From Lachnospiraceae bacterium (GTDB taxonomy: Bacteria; Bacillota; Clostridia; Lachnospirales; Lachnospiraceae): a DNA stretch of 64,000 bases. The position numbers were made by a program, and so were the translations under genes. Positions 1-9,310 of the stretch are shown piece by piece; the first letter of the stretch is position 1, and every line of letters begins with the position of its first letter. Below the pieces are notes generated by a model, which was not told where the DNA came from, did no database searches, and saw only the letters and a program-made list of their open reading frames with translations. The DNA lies in NCBI GenBank assembly GCA_017621815.1, contig JAGASK010000011.1:19465-83464 (forward strand), written 5' to 3'.

Positions 1-2
1 AA

Positions 3-1979
3 TATGAATTACAGGGAATCGACGTTTCTCATTATCAGGGAGATATTGACTGGGAAATAATAGAAGAGCAAAATATTAATTTTGCTTATATAAAGGCTAC
101 AGAAGGAAGCAGCCATATAGACGAATGCTTTGAAAAAAATTGGAAGGCGGCGCAAAAGACAGGAATTTGGATTGGAGCATATCATTTTTTCAGCTTTGAC
201 AGTCCGGGAAGGAGTCAGGCTGCATCTTATATTGATACAGTGGGAAGCCTTTCAGGAAAACTGGCTCCTGTTATTGATGTGGAATATTATGGGGATAAGG
301 CAGAAAATCCTCCTGAAAGAGAAGAGGTAATTCGTGAATTAAAGGAAATGCTCATTGTTTTAGAGGAGCATTATCGGATAAAGCCGGTTATTTATACTAC
401 TTATAAGGCTTATTATGACTTTATTAAAGATGAATTTAAAGAGTATCCGCTGTGGATTAGAAATGTTTACTTTACACCTTTTATCAACTTGGGAAATAAC
501 TGGACCTTCTGGCAGTATACGGATACCGCAGTCCTTGAAGGTTATAAAGGAGAGGAAAAGTATATTGACAGAAATGTATTTAACGGCACCCGGGAAGAAT
601 TAAAAAGCTTAATTGTTGTTGATAAAACCGCAGAAAATGATGAAGAGGAAGAAACCGAGGAGGAATTTCCCGTTCTTGAACAGCTTTTTGAATATGAACA
701 GGTGGAGAATTTTTATGAAAATGAGAATTATCTGATTATTACCGGTATTAATGAAAGGTACGAAAAGCACTTTGAAGATTATATGCAAAAAATAGCGGAT
801 AAGACATGGAACTATTATTCAGTTATATTGCCCGCTGATGTTAATGGGATTCCGGTAAAGGAAATTGGAGAGGAAGCGTTTTGTGATGTGCCAATGAACC
901 GAATTATACTTGCTGACAGTATAGAGAAAATAGGGAGCGGCGCTTTTAAAAATTCAGGATTAAGTAAAGTACAGTTATCGGAAAACCTGTTGGAAATCGG
1001 AGAAGAAGCGTTTGCAGGCTGCAATCTGGAGGCTGTGGAATTTCCGGCTCAGCCGGTAGCCATAGGGAACAGGGCATTTGCAGACAACCGGGAATTGTGG
1101 AAGGTACTTTTTCCGAATGTTCAAAGCGTCATAAGTGAAAATGCATTTGAAGGGTGTGATTCTGATTTCCTCATCTGCTATGGGGAAAAACCGGAAGGAA
1201 GAGAAAATCTTGTTATGAAGTTTGCTGACAGACAGGGTATGGAATCCATGGAATTGATCATACCTGATGAACCTGTTGTGAATTATCCTGATGAACCGCT
1301 TATTTTAAAGCCGGAAGTAAAAAGCTTCTTTTATGGAGAAGACAGTGATTTTAATTCGGATGAATATGAGTTTTTTGATATGAGTGCTGATGCGCCTAAC
1401 TTCGGCTTCTGGGACTGGCACTGGCCGGGTTGTTCCTCCTGGTGCGGATGCTACAGATTTTGGCAGGAAGCTGAAGCGTCCTCAGAGCTTGCGTCCGGGA
1501 ACGGGAGATATGTGGCGGAAAACATATTGCATCAAAACAGGGATTTTGCCTGGGCAGAAGGCGCAGACGGTCCCGGTATCGGGGAAAGCATTATCTATCG
1601 TCAAAGCTGTGAATATGGCATTAAAAATAAATTTCAGGCAATAAGGAAAGGGAATATGGAGCCGGAGCTGGATGGATTTATGCGTTATTCGGAAATCTGC
1701 ATTGTAAACGGTTACGCAAAGAATGAGAAAACCTGGGAAGAAAACGGCAGGATAAAAAAGCTCCTTATAAAGGTGGAAGGAAAAACTTATGCTTATCTGG
1801 AACTGGAAGATACGATTCTGCCCCAATATTATACTTTGCCTGAAGATGATATCAAGGTATTAAACGGCGAAATGATTGAATTTGAATTTGTAATTGAGGA
1901 AGTATATCAGGGAAGTGTTTATGAGGATACCTGTCTGACAGGGATTGTTATGGAATTTACCGGAAGATATGCTCATTGA
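3..1979 (+). CDS. Secreted GH25 lysozyme with BspA-like leucine-rich repeats and C-terminal glycan-binding-like domain (5' partial)
   Basis: The frame is already open at base 3 and ends at 1979, so the true start and any signal peptide lie before the window; 658 codons are visible. Residues 5-200 of the fragment form a GH25 (Cellosyl-type) muramidase: GIDVSHYQGDIDW at the front, KATEG, and the DVE catalytic pair at fragment residues D92/E94. From about residue 275 to 400 come LRR_5/BspA-type repeats (pattern IGEEAF...L..V..p..). A short segment rich in Trp and Cys (WDWHWPGCSSWCGC) leads into a domain at about 490-655 with SSELASGNGRY, WAEGADGPGIGE and VNGYAKNEKTW, which resembles the discoidin-like 'NADase-type glycan-binding' domain. 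It probably cleaves peptidoglycan outside the cell. The lysozyme call is secure; the tail assignment is from memory of the family. Confidence 0.85.
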   Translation, partial: YELQGIDVSHYQGDIDWEIIEEQNINFAYIKATEGSSHIDECFEKNWKAAQKTGIWIGAYHFFSFDSPGRSQAASYIDTVGSLSGKLAPVIDVEYYGDKAENPPEREEVIRELKEMLIVLEEHYRIKPVIYTTYKAYYDFIKDEFKEYPLWIRNVYFTPFINLGNNWTFWQYTDTAVLEGYKGEEKYIDRNVFNGTREELKSLIVVDKTAENDEEEETEEEFPVLEQLFEYEQVENFYENENYLIITGINERYEKHFEDYMQKIADKTWNYYSVILPADVNGIPVKEIGEEAFCDVPMNRIILADSIEKIGSGAFKNSGLSKVQLSENLLEIGEEAFAGCNLEAVEFPAQPVAIGNRAFADNRELWKVLFPNVQSVISENAFEGCDSDFLICYGEKPEGRENLVMKFADRQGMESMELIIPDEPVVNYPDEPLILKPEVKSFFYGEDSDFNSDEYEFFDMSADAPNFGFWDWHWPGCSSWCGCYRFWQEAEASSELASGNGRYVAENILHQNRDFAWAEGADGPGIGESIIYRQSCEYGIKNKFQAIRKGNMEPELDGFMRYSEICIVNGYAKNEKTWEENGRIKKLLIKVEGKTYAYLELEDTILPQYYTLPEDDIKVLNGEMIEFEFVIEEVYQGSVYEDTCLTGIVMEFTGRYAH

Positions 1980-1998
1980 CATTTGGGTCTGAGGAAAG

Positions 1999-4587
1999 AT
2001 GAAGAAAAAAAGAAGACGGCGAGTAAGGAAATTAAAGCTTTTTAAGGCAATATTCATAAATCTGGTACTGACAGGTATTATAATAGCTGTGATTCTTGGT
2101 GCAGCATTGAAAATTTCAAGCAAATATCAGCTAAAGCAATCGGAGGACGGATATTATGAGATTTATAATGCCCGTGAGTTCAGAATGTTTCTTCAATCTG
2201 TACACAGCCTTGGAAAGTGCCGTCTGATGAGGGATATTTACCTTAATGAAAGCTCAGACTATGAGACATGGATTCTACAGCCGGCGGATAATGAAAGATT
2301 GAGCAATGAAGCAATCGAATGTTTTAATGGCGTACTGGATGGCAACGGGCATACGATTTATGGTCTTTACAGTGAAAATGGTTACGGTCTTTTCAGGATA
2401 AATTATGGGAGAATTGAAAATCTTACTATAAAAGAGAGTGTAATCAAAGGCAGCACTATTGTGGGAGGAATCTGCGGTACTAATCATGGTACCATCAGGG
2501 AGTGTTGTTTTAACGGAATTGTTTACGGCGGTAATAATTGTGAAGAGTTAGCAGGCTTTTGCAATTTAAATTTGAGTGACGGCGTTATAGAAAACTGTGG
2601 GTTTGGCGGAATTTTGGATTCGGCAGGGAATGTGTTGTCTGCTGCCGGAATTGCACCGGTGAATACAGGAAAAATAGTTAACTGTTATAATCTTTCGGAA
2701 AGGCTGCCGTCTGCAAATATAAGATATGGGATTGCTGACAATGGAACACATAATTGTTACATGACGGCTGATACAGAATGGATGCGTCCTGCAGATGGAG
2801 AAGTGACATTTCTTGATGCCGGGGAACTTTTGTATATTTCCTATTATATAGACAGCGACTGGAACGGGTTGTGGCAGGCAAAGCAAAATCCATTTTCGTG
2901 GCAGAATTCATATTTGAAGACGATAAGAAATGAGCCGAAAACCAAGCACATAAAATGGAACGATTTGGAGAATCGTGAGAATAAGAGTAGTATTAATGTA
3001 AATTTAAATGATGTGTTCATTTCAGAAATCATAAGCACCATGCTGGGAAATCAGAGATTGGAATTTAAGGATATCAGCTTTTTGAGGGAAGAAAATGCGG
3101 GCAGTGCCGACTTTTCGATGAAGCTGCAATGTGAGGAAGAAGATATACAGATTGACACATATCACATAAATGATGAAATATATGAAGATTATGATAAATT
3201 GTGGGAAGAGTGCGCCTGTATCTTAGAAGTGAAAGATAAAGAAAGCTGGGAACATAAAACCTGGCTGATGACGCCCCGGACAGACTCCGGCACATTTAAA
3301 ACGCCGGGGAAATTACTGGTTTATCAATATGAAGAAAAAACAGGATTGTTTTATTTTACCGAAAGTAAGGCTTATAGGGTTACTTTTTCACATGGCGGCT
3401 GTCAGTATCTGCCTGATGATGTGGCTGCGTGCATGAAAAGCATGGCGGATGGGAAAATTACATGGGATACACAGCTTTCCGACTGGCAGCTGATAACGGT
3501 GCAGCTTTGCAGAAAAATGCAGCCGGGAGACGGGGGTATATGGGCAGAAGAAGCAAAAGAGGCAGTTTATCAAAGCATACAGGATAGTGACAGCCTTTTG
3601 GTTTGTGTGGAGGATATCAGGAATCTGGAGCTTATATTATTTTATCATACCAGTCTTGAAAATCTTGATTTTATTACAGCCATGAAATCACTGAATACCA
3701 TTACGATTTACAGATGCGGACTTGAGGATATTTCTGCCCTTTCGGAAGGAAGTGATAGTCTGACACACCTGTATCTGTATAATAACAGAATCAGTGATAT
3801 CTCGGCACTTGCGGAATGTCATAATTTAAGCCAAGTCAATATCGAAGATAATTATATCAGTGATATTTCTCCATTAAAAAATCTGGAGCGGTTGGAAGTT
3901 CTTAATATTTCAGGCAATGACATAAAGGATTTTTCTCCCATTTCGGAAATGAAGCGTTTGTACCGGCTCAGGATAAGTGAAGAGCAGATAGAAAATATTA
4001 ATGATTTTATTACCGTGCCGTATCTGGAAGTATCGGATTACAGGAGTAAGATTCTTACGTGGGAGGAACGTAAGGAGACAGCACTAAATCAGATGGAAAT
4101 GGCTTTGGGAAAAACCGACTGTAAAGTGCTTGATGTTGCCATGAAAGATTTAAATGGAGATAAGCTGGCTGATTTGTGTGTACTTACGCAGGAAGAAAAG
4201 GAAACATGGCTGTATGTTTTTAGTGCTATTGGGGAAGAAGAATATGAATTATTTTATTCCGGTGGTCTTGGAGCAAAGCTGTCCGATGTTGCTGAAATTT
4301 ATTTATCAGAGAAAAACATTTTGATATTGGATGATGTGAGAAATTACAATATAGAAGGCGTCAGAAAAGTAATTGTCTGTGAATATTCAGACAGAGACAT
4401 TACTAAAAAGTGGGAAACAAGGCTGGAAAAGTATGTGTTTGGATTGGGAGAAAAATTTGAAGTCATTAACTTTGAAACTGACACTTATGAGCAATATTAT
4501 ATTTATGATATGGATGGCGATGGACTGGATGAAAAACAGCAGCAGATGAAGAATGAACCGGAAACTAAATTTATAGAAAATTTATAA
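1999..4587 (+). CDS. Membrane-anchored GLUG / internalin-type LRR surface protein of unknown function
   Basis: The 862-residue protein starts at ATG 1999 behind GAGGAAAG, 19 bases after the lysozyme gene, so the two are likely co-transcribed. A basic N-terminus is followed by one membrane segment (about residues 16-37), with the rest predicted outside. Residues about 110-250 hold GLUG-like repeats (DGNGHTIYGLY, GYGLFRINYGRIENLTI, VGGICGTNHGTI). Residues about 530-670 hold internalin-like LRRs of about 22 residues (LYLYNNRISDISAL, IEDNYISDISPLKNL, ISGNDIKDFSPI). Two Asp-rich motifs, DLNGDKLAD near 713 and DMDGDGLDE near 840, look like FG-GAP/dockerin-style calcium loops. No catalytic signature is seen. 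A surface-display or adhesion role is inference. Confidence 0.75.
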   Translation: MKKKRRRRVRKLKLFKAIFINLVLTGIIIAVILGAALKISSKYQLKQSEDGYYEIYNAREFRMFLQSVHSLGKCRLMRDIYLNESSDYETWILQPADNERLSNEAIECFNGVLDGNGHTIYGLYSENGYGLFRINYGRIENLTIKESVIKGSTIVGGICGTNHGTIRECCFNGIVYGGNNCEELAGFCNLNLSDGVIENCGFGGILDSAGNVLSAAGIAPVNTGKIVNCYNLSERLPSANIRYGIADNGTHNCYMTADTEWMRPADGEVTFLDAGELLYISYYIDSDWNGLWQAKQNPFSWQNSYLKTIRNEPKTKHIKWNDLENRENKSSINVNLNDVFISEIISTMLGNQRLEFKDISFLREENAGSADFSMKLQCEEEDIQIDTYHINDEIYEDYDKLWEECACILEVKDKESWEHKTWLMTPRTDSGTFKTPGKLLVYQYEEKTGLFYFTESKAYRVTFSHGGCQYLPDDVAACMKSMADGKITWDTQLSDWQLITVQLCRKMQPGDGGIWAEEAKEAVYQSIQDSDSLLVCVEDIRNLELILFYHTSLENLDFITAMKSLNTITIYRCGLEDISALSEGSDSLTHLYLYNNRISDISALAECHNLSQVNIEDNYISDISPLKNLERLEVLNISGNDIKDFSPISEMKRLYRLRISEEQIENINDFITVPYLEVSDYRSKILTWEERKETALNQMEMALGKTDCKVLDVAMKDLNGDKLADLCVLTQEEKETWLYVFSAIGEEEYELFYSGGLGAKLSDVAEIYLSEKNILILDDVRNYNIEGVRKVIVCEYSDRDITKKWETRLEKYVFGLGEKFEVINFETDTYEQYYIYDMDGDGLDEKQQQMKNEPETKFIENL

Positions 4588-4728
4588 TTGTTATATTGTG
4601 GAATTTTAACTCTAATGATAATATGAAAATATCTTATAGCAAATTGAAATTTCTTACAGATTGCATTTTATGCAGCTGTCAATAAATTATTAATTAAGGT
4701 ATTATCACCTTTATTTCAAAGATTAAAA

Positions 4729-4757
4729 TTGACAAACCCTATTTAATAGGGTAAATT
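4729..4757 (+). promoter_or_regulatory. Promoter and palindromic operator of the toxin-antitoxin operon
   Basis: TTGACA at 4729-4734 and TAAATT at 4752-4757 are 17 bases apart. The spacer holds a perfect 8+1+8 inverted repeat, ACCCTATT-T-AATAGGGT (4736-4752), which abuts the -35 and touches the -10. The layout is what antitoxin-mediated autorepression of a type II toxin-antitoxin operon would need. Repeat and boxes are seen directly; the regulator is inferred. Confidence 0.7.
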
Positions 4758-4782
4758 GTAATTATCATTGGGGAACAAACTT

Positions 4783-5115
4783 ATGACAAGAACTTTCATT
4801 CAAACAGATGAATTTGTTAAAATGTGGAGATATTTGGGATTAGAAGACAACGATTTGAGGAAACTCGAATTGGAGATTTTAAAAGAGCCTAAAATTGGCA
4901 AAGTAATACGTGGCACGGGGAAACTGCGTAAAATGCGATTTGTATTTAATCGAGGAGGTAAGAGAGGGGGCATTAGGGTCTGCTATATAGATTTCTCTGA
5001 AAAGGAAACTATATATTTAATTACAGCATATTCAAAAAGAGAAAAAGACAATTTAACGAAAGAAGAATGTAATAACATTAAAAAGATGATAGAGATTCTG
5101 GAAAAAAATTTATAA
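4783..5115 (+). CDS. RelE/HigB-like toxin of a type II toxin-antitoxin pair
   Basis: The 110-residue basic protein has the compact RelE/ParE-type pattern seen in HigB/Gp49-like toxins: TGKLRKMRF, then GKRGGIRVCYI and IYLITAYSKREKDNL. Such toxins usually cleave mRNA at the ribosome. ATG 4783 was chosen because GGGGAA (4770-4775) sits 7 bases upstream; a TTG 15 bases earlier is in frame but lies on top of that site. The antitoxin gene follows after 22 bases, giving toxin-first order as in higBA and relE-nadS loci. It lies just downstream of the surface-protein genes and convergent with the pot operon. The family is fairly secure; mRNA cleavage is inferred. Confidence 0.8.
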   Translation: MTRTFIQTDEFVKMWRYLGLEDNDLRKLELEILKEPKIGKVIRGTGKLRKMRFVFNRGGKRGGIRVCYIDFSEKETIYLITAYSKREKDNLTKEECNNIKKMIEILEKNL

Positions 5116-5137
5116 GGAAGGAAAGGAGATGCCTTGT

Positions 5138-5464
5138 ATGAGTAAAGTGTTTGACAGTATTATGCTTGGATTAACAGAAGCTGTGGAAGATTCTCAAAGC
5201 AAAGAGAATAAGTTGTCAAAACATGTTGTTACAATAGTGCCGGTGAAAGAATATAATTCAGAGGAGATAAAGGTTATAAGAAAAAAAACCGGATTATCGC
5301 AAAGATTGTTTGCTGGTTATTTAGGAGTATCTATTAAAACGATAGAGGCATGGGAAAGTGGGATAAATCATCCCTCAGGAGCAGCAAGCCGCATTTTGAA
5401 TATGATGGAAATGGATTCTGACTTAGTTTCAAAATTTCCTTTTGTAAAAAATGAAATGATTTGA
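5138..5464 (+). CDS. XRE/HigA-NadS-like antitoxin
   Basis: The 108-residue protein has a C-terminal XRE helix-turn-helix (about residues 45-95: IRKKTGLSQRLFAGYLGVS, then KTIEAWESG) behind a short N-terminal part, as in NadS/HigA-type antitoxins. Of two in-frame ATGs, 5138 is preferred: AAAGGAG (5122-5128) is 9 bases upstream of it but directly abuts the ATG at 5129. It should neutralise the preceding toxin and repress the promoter at 4729-4757. The stop is followed by a strong hairpin at 5479-5513. Confidence 0.8.
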   Translation: MSKVFDSIMLGLTEAVEDSQSKENKLSKHVVTIVPVKEYNSEEIKVIRKKTGLSQRLFAGYLGVSIKTIEAWESGINHPSGAASRILNMMEMDSDLVSKFPFVKNEMI

Positions 5465-5478
5465 TATAAAAATATTTA

Positions 5479-5513
5479 CAGCGGCCAATTATTAAAAATG
5501 CAATTGGCCGCTG
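5479..5513. terminator. Hairpin shared by the convergent antitoxin and potD genes
   Basis: A perfect 12-bp inverted repeat, CAGCGGCCAATT / AATTGGCCGCTG, surrounds an 11-base loop. On the minus strand the stem is followed by an AT-rich run, on the plus strand less so. It lies midway between two convergent stops, so it most likely ends both transcripts. Confidence 0.7.
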
Positions 5514-5531
5514 AAGTGCTTTCTGCCTGGC

Positions 5532-6593
5532 TTATTCAGATTTTACTTCTTTCCAGAGGTTATTGTAGAGGTCATCACCCTCAGTACCTAAATATTGGAA
5601 GGTTTCCAGGTTTTCATATTGGTTAAAATCAGGAAAAGCAATTTTAGAGTTTTTAATATCTTCATCTTCAATCAAAGCCTGTGCGGCGGTATTGGGAGTG
5701 GAGTAAGTGATGTACTCAAAATTCATAAGGGCAATGTCTTCACGGCACATGAAATCAATGAACTTTTCAGCATTTTCCTTGTTGGGAGCATTCTTGGGAA
5801 TTACCCAGGAATCAATCCATACATTAGTGCCTTCTTTGGGAATCACATATTCCAAATCAGGATTTTCCCTCTGGGTATAAATCGCTTCGCCGGAGTAAAT
5901 AACGCCGAGAGCAGCCTCTCCGCCAATCATTTTGTCCCTTACCTGGTCAATAACATAAGCCTGGACAAGAGGCTTCTGCTCAATCAAAGCATTTTTTGCG
6001 GTCTGAAGCTCGGATTCATCCATTGTATTCATGGAAAAATGATTGAGCTTAAGGGCAACCATAAAAGCATCTCTGACGGAATCCTGCATCAGAATATTGT
6101 CAGCATATTTTTCATCCCATAAAATGGCCCAGCTGTCAACAGGCTCATCTACCATTGTTTTGTTGTAGAGAATGCCTACGGTACCGAAGCAGTAAGGAAC
6201 GGAATATTTATTTTCAGGGTCAAATTCCTGTGACTGTTCAAAATACTGCTGGCCGATGTTTTTAACATTGGGAATATTATCAAAGTTAATTTCTGCAAGC
6301 AGGTCATTGTCTATCATTTTTTGAATCATGTAGTCGGAAGGACAGATAACATCATAGGCAGTAGCGCCGGCTTCCACCTTGGGATACATGATTTCGTTGG
6401 TTTCAAATTCATCATAAACTACTTTAATGCCTGTTTCCTCTTCAAACATGGTAATGGTTTCAGGGTCAATATATTCTCCCCAGTTGTAAACAATGACTTC
6501 ACCGTTTTCACCGCTCCCGGAGCTTCCGCAGCCAGTAAGAATACAAGAAAAAACAGCACAAAGGACAAGAATGGAACAGCATAATTTTTTCAT
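5532..6593 (-). CDS. potD: Spermidine/putrescine-binding lipoprotein PotD
   Basis: The 353-residue protein begins with a lipoprotein signal ending in the lipobox LTGC (Cys22), followed by a Gly/Ser linker. The mature part starts VIVYNWGEYIDPETI, characteristic of PotD/PotF, and contains YDVICPSDYMI, VPYCFGTVGILYN and NVWIDSWVIP. It should capture polyamines outside the membrane and deliver them to PotBC. It is the last gene of the minus-strand order regulator-potA-potB-potC-potD, 13 bases after potC. Spermidine versus putrescine preference cannot be read from the sequence. Confidence 0.95.
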   Translation of the reverse strand: MKKLCCSILVLCAVFSCILTGCGSSGSGENGEVIVYNWGEYIDPETITMFEEETGIKVVYDEFETNEIMYPKVEAGATAYDVICPSDYMIQKMIDNDLLAEINFDNIPNVKNIGQQYFEQSQEFDPENKYSVPYCFGTVGILYNKTMVDEPVDSWAILWDEKYADNILMQDSVRDAFMVALKLNHFSMNTMDESELQTAKNALIEQKPLVQAYVIDQVRDKMIGGEAALGVIYSGEAIYTQRENPDLEYVIPKEGTNVWIDSWVIPKNAPNKENAEKFIDFMCREDIALMNFEYITYSTPNTAAQALIEDEDIKNSKIAFPDFNQYENLETFQYLGTEGDDLYNNLWKEVKSE

Positions 6594-6606
6594 AATTTTT
6601 CTCCCT

Positions 6607-7392
6607 TTAATAAGTTTTTTGTGTTTTTTTATCAGAAGGCGCTTTGTTAATCAGAAGCAAAAGCACCAATACTGTAATAAAAATTATAGTGGACAGGGCA
6701 TACATTTCCGGTTTAATGCCTTTTTTTACCTCAGTGTAAATCTTGGTGGAAAGCGTATCCACCCCGGCGCCCTTTGTAAAATGTGTAATAATAAAATCAT
6801 CCAGCGACATGGTAAAGGCCATTAAAAAACCGGAGAGAATGCCCGGCAGCAAATCCGGAAAAACGACTTTAAAAAAGCCATAAACGGCACCTGCACCCAG
6901 GTCGAGGGCTGCTTCATAGGTGCTGGGATTCAGTTGCTTCATTCTCGGCATGACGCTTAATATCACGTAAGGAATGCAGAAGGTAATATGAGAAAGCAAA
7001 ATGGTTCCCATTCCGAACCGAAGCCCCAAACTGATAAACAGCAGCATCAGGGAAATACCTGTGACAATATCTGCGTTCAGCATGGGAATGTTGGTAATCC
7101 CCATGATAATTGTGCGGGAGCGCTTTTTCATATTAGTTATGGCTATGCAGGCAATAGTTCCAACCACTGTTGCCACGACAGATGCAATCAGGGCAATCAG
7201 AAGAGTATTCATCAGCGCCTGCATAATATCCTGATTCCGGAATAAGGAGCCATACCATTTAAAAGTAAAGCCTCCCCATTTTGCCCTTGTTTTACTGGCA
7301 TTAAAAGAAAGAACTATCAGTGTAACGATAGGGGCATATAAAAATACAAAAATCAGAAAGACATATATTTTCTTTGCAGTATTTTTTATCAT
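6607..7392 (-). CDS. potC: Polyamine ABC transporter permease PotC
   Basis: The 261-residue membrane protein has about six hydrophobic segments and the binding-protein-dependent permease (EAA) loop, YEAALDLGAGAVYGFFKVVFPDLLPG. The end of TM1 reads VLSFNASK, and SLDDFIITHFTKGAG matches the PotC family. The ATG overlaps the potB stop by 4 bases (ATGA), implying translational coupling. It should pair with PotB to form the channel driven by PotA. Confidence 0.94.
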   Translation of the reverse strand: MIKNTAKKIYVFLIFVFLYAPIVTLIVLSFNASKTRAKWGGFTFKWYGSLFRNQDIMQALMNTLLIALIASVVATVVGTIACIAITNMKKRSRTIIMGITNIPMLNADIVTGISLMLLFISLGLRFGMGTILLSHITFCIPYVILSVMPRMKQLNPSTYEAALDLGAGAVYGFFKVVFPDLLPGILSGFLMAFTMSLDDFIITHFTKGAGVDTLSTKIYTEVKKGIKPEMYALSTIIFITVLVLLLLINKAPSDKKTQKTY

Positions 7393-8210
7393 AATACAGA
7401 ACCCTCCCCATCCTTATCAAAAACAGCGGAAACTATCATGTTAACAATGATAAACAGCATCAGAACAATGGAAAGCCCGCTGCCCAGATGCCAGTTGCTT
7501 GCCTGGGTGAATTCCTGTTCAACCACATTGCCGATGAGAAGAATCTTACTTCCACCCAGCAGGTTGCTGATAACAAAAGTAGTAAGAGCCGGAATAAATA
7601 CCATGGTAATACCGCTGATAATGCCGGGAACGGTCAGCGGAAGAGTGATTTTCAGGAAAACCTGCAGGCTGTCAGCGCCTAAATCTCTTGCAGCATTAAT
7701 TACATTTTTATCAATCTTTGCCAGTGAATTGTAGATGGGCAAAACCATAAAAGGCAGGAAATTATAAACCATGCCCAGAACAATCGCATAAGGCGTATTA
7801 ATAATATTGAGTGTGGGCAGATGTAAGAAGGTAAGTATATTATTAATCACACCTGTCTTTTCCAGCAAAGTCTGCCATGCCAGTGTACGAAGCAGAAAAT
7901 TCATCCACATGGGGAGGATAAAAATCAGTACAATGAAGCTGTGCTGGCTGACCTTCATACTGTTTAGAATCATTGCCAGAGGATAAGCAAGCAAAAGGCA
8001 GATAGCAGTGGCAATCAGGGAAAGCAGAAGTGCCAGCCATAGAGCCTTACTGTGTTCCTGTGAAGCAATGGAAAGGATGTTATCCAGTGTAAAGGCGCCT
8101 GTCCTGTCCGTCAGTCCGTAATAAAATACCATACATAAGGGAACTACAATAAAAATGACAGACCAGATTAAATAGGGAGTGCCCAGTAATTTCTTTTTTG
8201 TCTTATTCAT
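7389..8210 (-). CDS. potB: Polyamine ABC transporter permease PotB
   Basis: The 273-residue permease has about six membrane segments and the EAA-type cytoplasmic loop [25 protein letters not shown]. It carries the PotB-like stretches [18 protein letters not shown] and [12 protein letters not shown]. The start overlaps the end of potA by 8 bases and the end overlaps potC by 4, so potA-potB-potC are translationally linked. Confidence 0.94.
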   Translation of the reverse strand: MNKTKKKLLGTPYLIWSVIFIVVPLCMVFYYGLTDRTGAFTLDNILSIASQEHSKALWLALLLSLIATAICLLLAYPLAMILNSMKVSQHSFIVLIFILPMWMNFLLRTLAWQTLLEKTGVINNILTFLHLPTLNIINTPYAIVLGMVYNFLPFMVLPIYNSLAKIDKNVINAARDLGADSLQVFLKITLPLTVPGIISGITMVFIPALTTFVISNLLGGSKILLIGNVVEQEFTQASNWHLGSGLSIVLMLFIIVNMIVSAVFDKDGEGSVL

Positions 8211-9276
8211 CGATTTTTGCGGCCTCCTCGTCCTCAGAAGCAGGTTTATTCATGATCTGAATATTATAGGGGTCAACATCGATGCCTACCTCAGTTCCTA
8301 CAGGGAACATACCGGTGGAATGAACCAGCCATTCGTATCCGTTAGCGGTAACTTCCATTTCGTAATGGACGCCTTTAAAAATAAGATGGGTGACAGTGCC
8401 TTTAATTTTTCCATTACCGACAGATGAGAGAACGACATCCTCCGGGCGGATAACAACATCCACAGGTTTATTTGTACCGAACCCGGTGTCCACACAGGGA
8501 AAACGGACACCCAATATTTCCACCAGTTTATCTTCAATCATAGTAGCGCTGATAATATTGCTGTCACCGATAAAGTCAGCAACAAAAGCATTTTCGGGTT
8601 CGTTATAAATCCTTTCAGGGGAGCCAATCTGCTGAATGTATCCCTGATTCATGACTACGATGGTATCTGACATGGTAAGGGCTTCTTCCTGGTCGTGAGT
8701 GACATAGATGAAGGTAATTCCCAGTTCATTTTTCAGGCGAATCAGTTCATACTGCATATCCTGTCTCAGCTTTAAATCAAGAGCTCCTAAGGGTTCATCA
8801 AGAAGCAGCACTTTCGGCTCGTTTACAATAGCCCTTGCAATGGCAATACGCTGCTGCTGACCGCCGCTTAAAGAGTCGGGAGTACGGTTTTCATAGCCTT
8901 CAAGATTCACCAGCTTTAAAGCATATTTAATCTTGTCATTTATGTAAGATTTGCTCTTATTTTTTATTTTCAGGCCAAAAGCAATGTTTTCTGCAATAGA
9001 CATATGGGAAAACAAAGCATATTTTTGAAAGACTGTATTAAGCTGCCTTTTATTGGGCGGCATTTTCGTAATATCCTGTCCGTCAAAAATAACGCATCCC
9101 TTATCGGGAGTTTCAAATCCGCCTAAAATACGCAGGGTAGTGGTTTTTCCGCAGCCGCTGGGACCGAGAAGAGTCAAAAATTCGTTTTCCCGGATATAAA
9201 GATTCAAATCATCCAGGACCATCTGTCCGTCAAAGGATTTTGTAATGTGTTGTAAATCGATTAAAATTTTATTCAT
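8203..9276 (-). CDS. potA: Polyamine ABC transporter ATP-binding protein PotA
   Basis: The 357-residue ATPase has Walker [10 protein letters not shown] (about residues 37-45), Q-loop, signature LSGGQQQR, Walker B VLLLDEP and the switch His in [11 protein letters not shown]-terminal TOBE-like regulatory domain of about 110 residues follows ([12 protein letters not shown]). The start at 9276 (MNKILIDLQ) has AGGAGGG 7 bases upstream. The frame stays open further upstream, but that extension lacks similarity and would run into the regulator gene. It should energise uptake through PotBC. Confidence 0.95.
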   Translation of the reverse strand: MNKILIDLQHITKSFDGQMVLDDLNLYIRENEFLTLLGPSGCGKTTTLRILGGFETPDKGCVIFDGQDITKMPPNKRQLNTVFQKYALFSHMSIAENIAFGLKIKNKSKSYINDKIKYALKLVNLEGYENRTPDSLSGGQQQRIAIARAIVNEPKVLLLDEPLGALDLKLRQDMQYELIRLKNELGITFIYVTHDQEEALTMSDTIVVMNQGYIQQIGSPERIYNEPENAFVADFIGDSNIISATMIEDKLVEILGVRFPCVDTGFGTNKPVDVVIRPEDVVLSSVGNGKIKGTVTHLIFKGVHYEMEVTANGYEWLVHSTGMFPVGTEVGIDVDPYNIQIMNKPASEDEEAAKIDE

Positions 9277-9310
9277 GGAAAAACCCTCCTGCATAAATAA
9301 ATTGTTTTCT

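Noticed and set aside
3-1979. Phage endolysin and nearby prophage
   Set aside because: The LRR and glycan-binding modules and the neighbouring anchored protein fit a chromosomal surface enzyme; no phage structural, integrase or holin genes are present.
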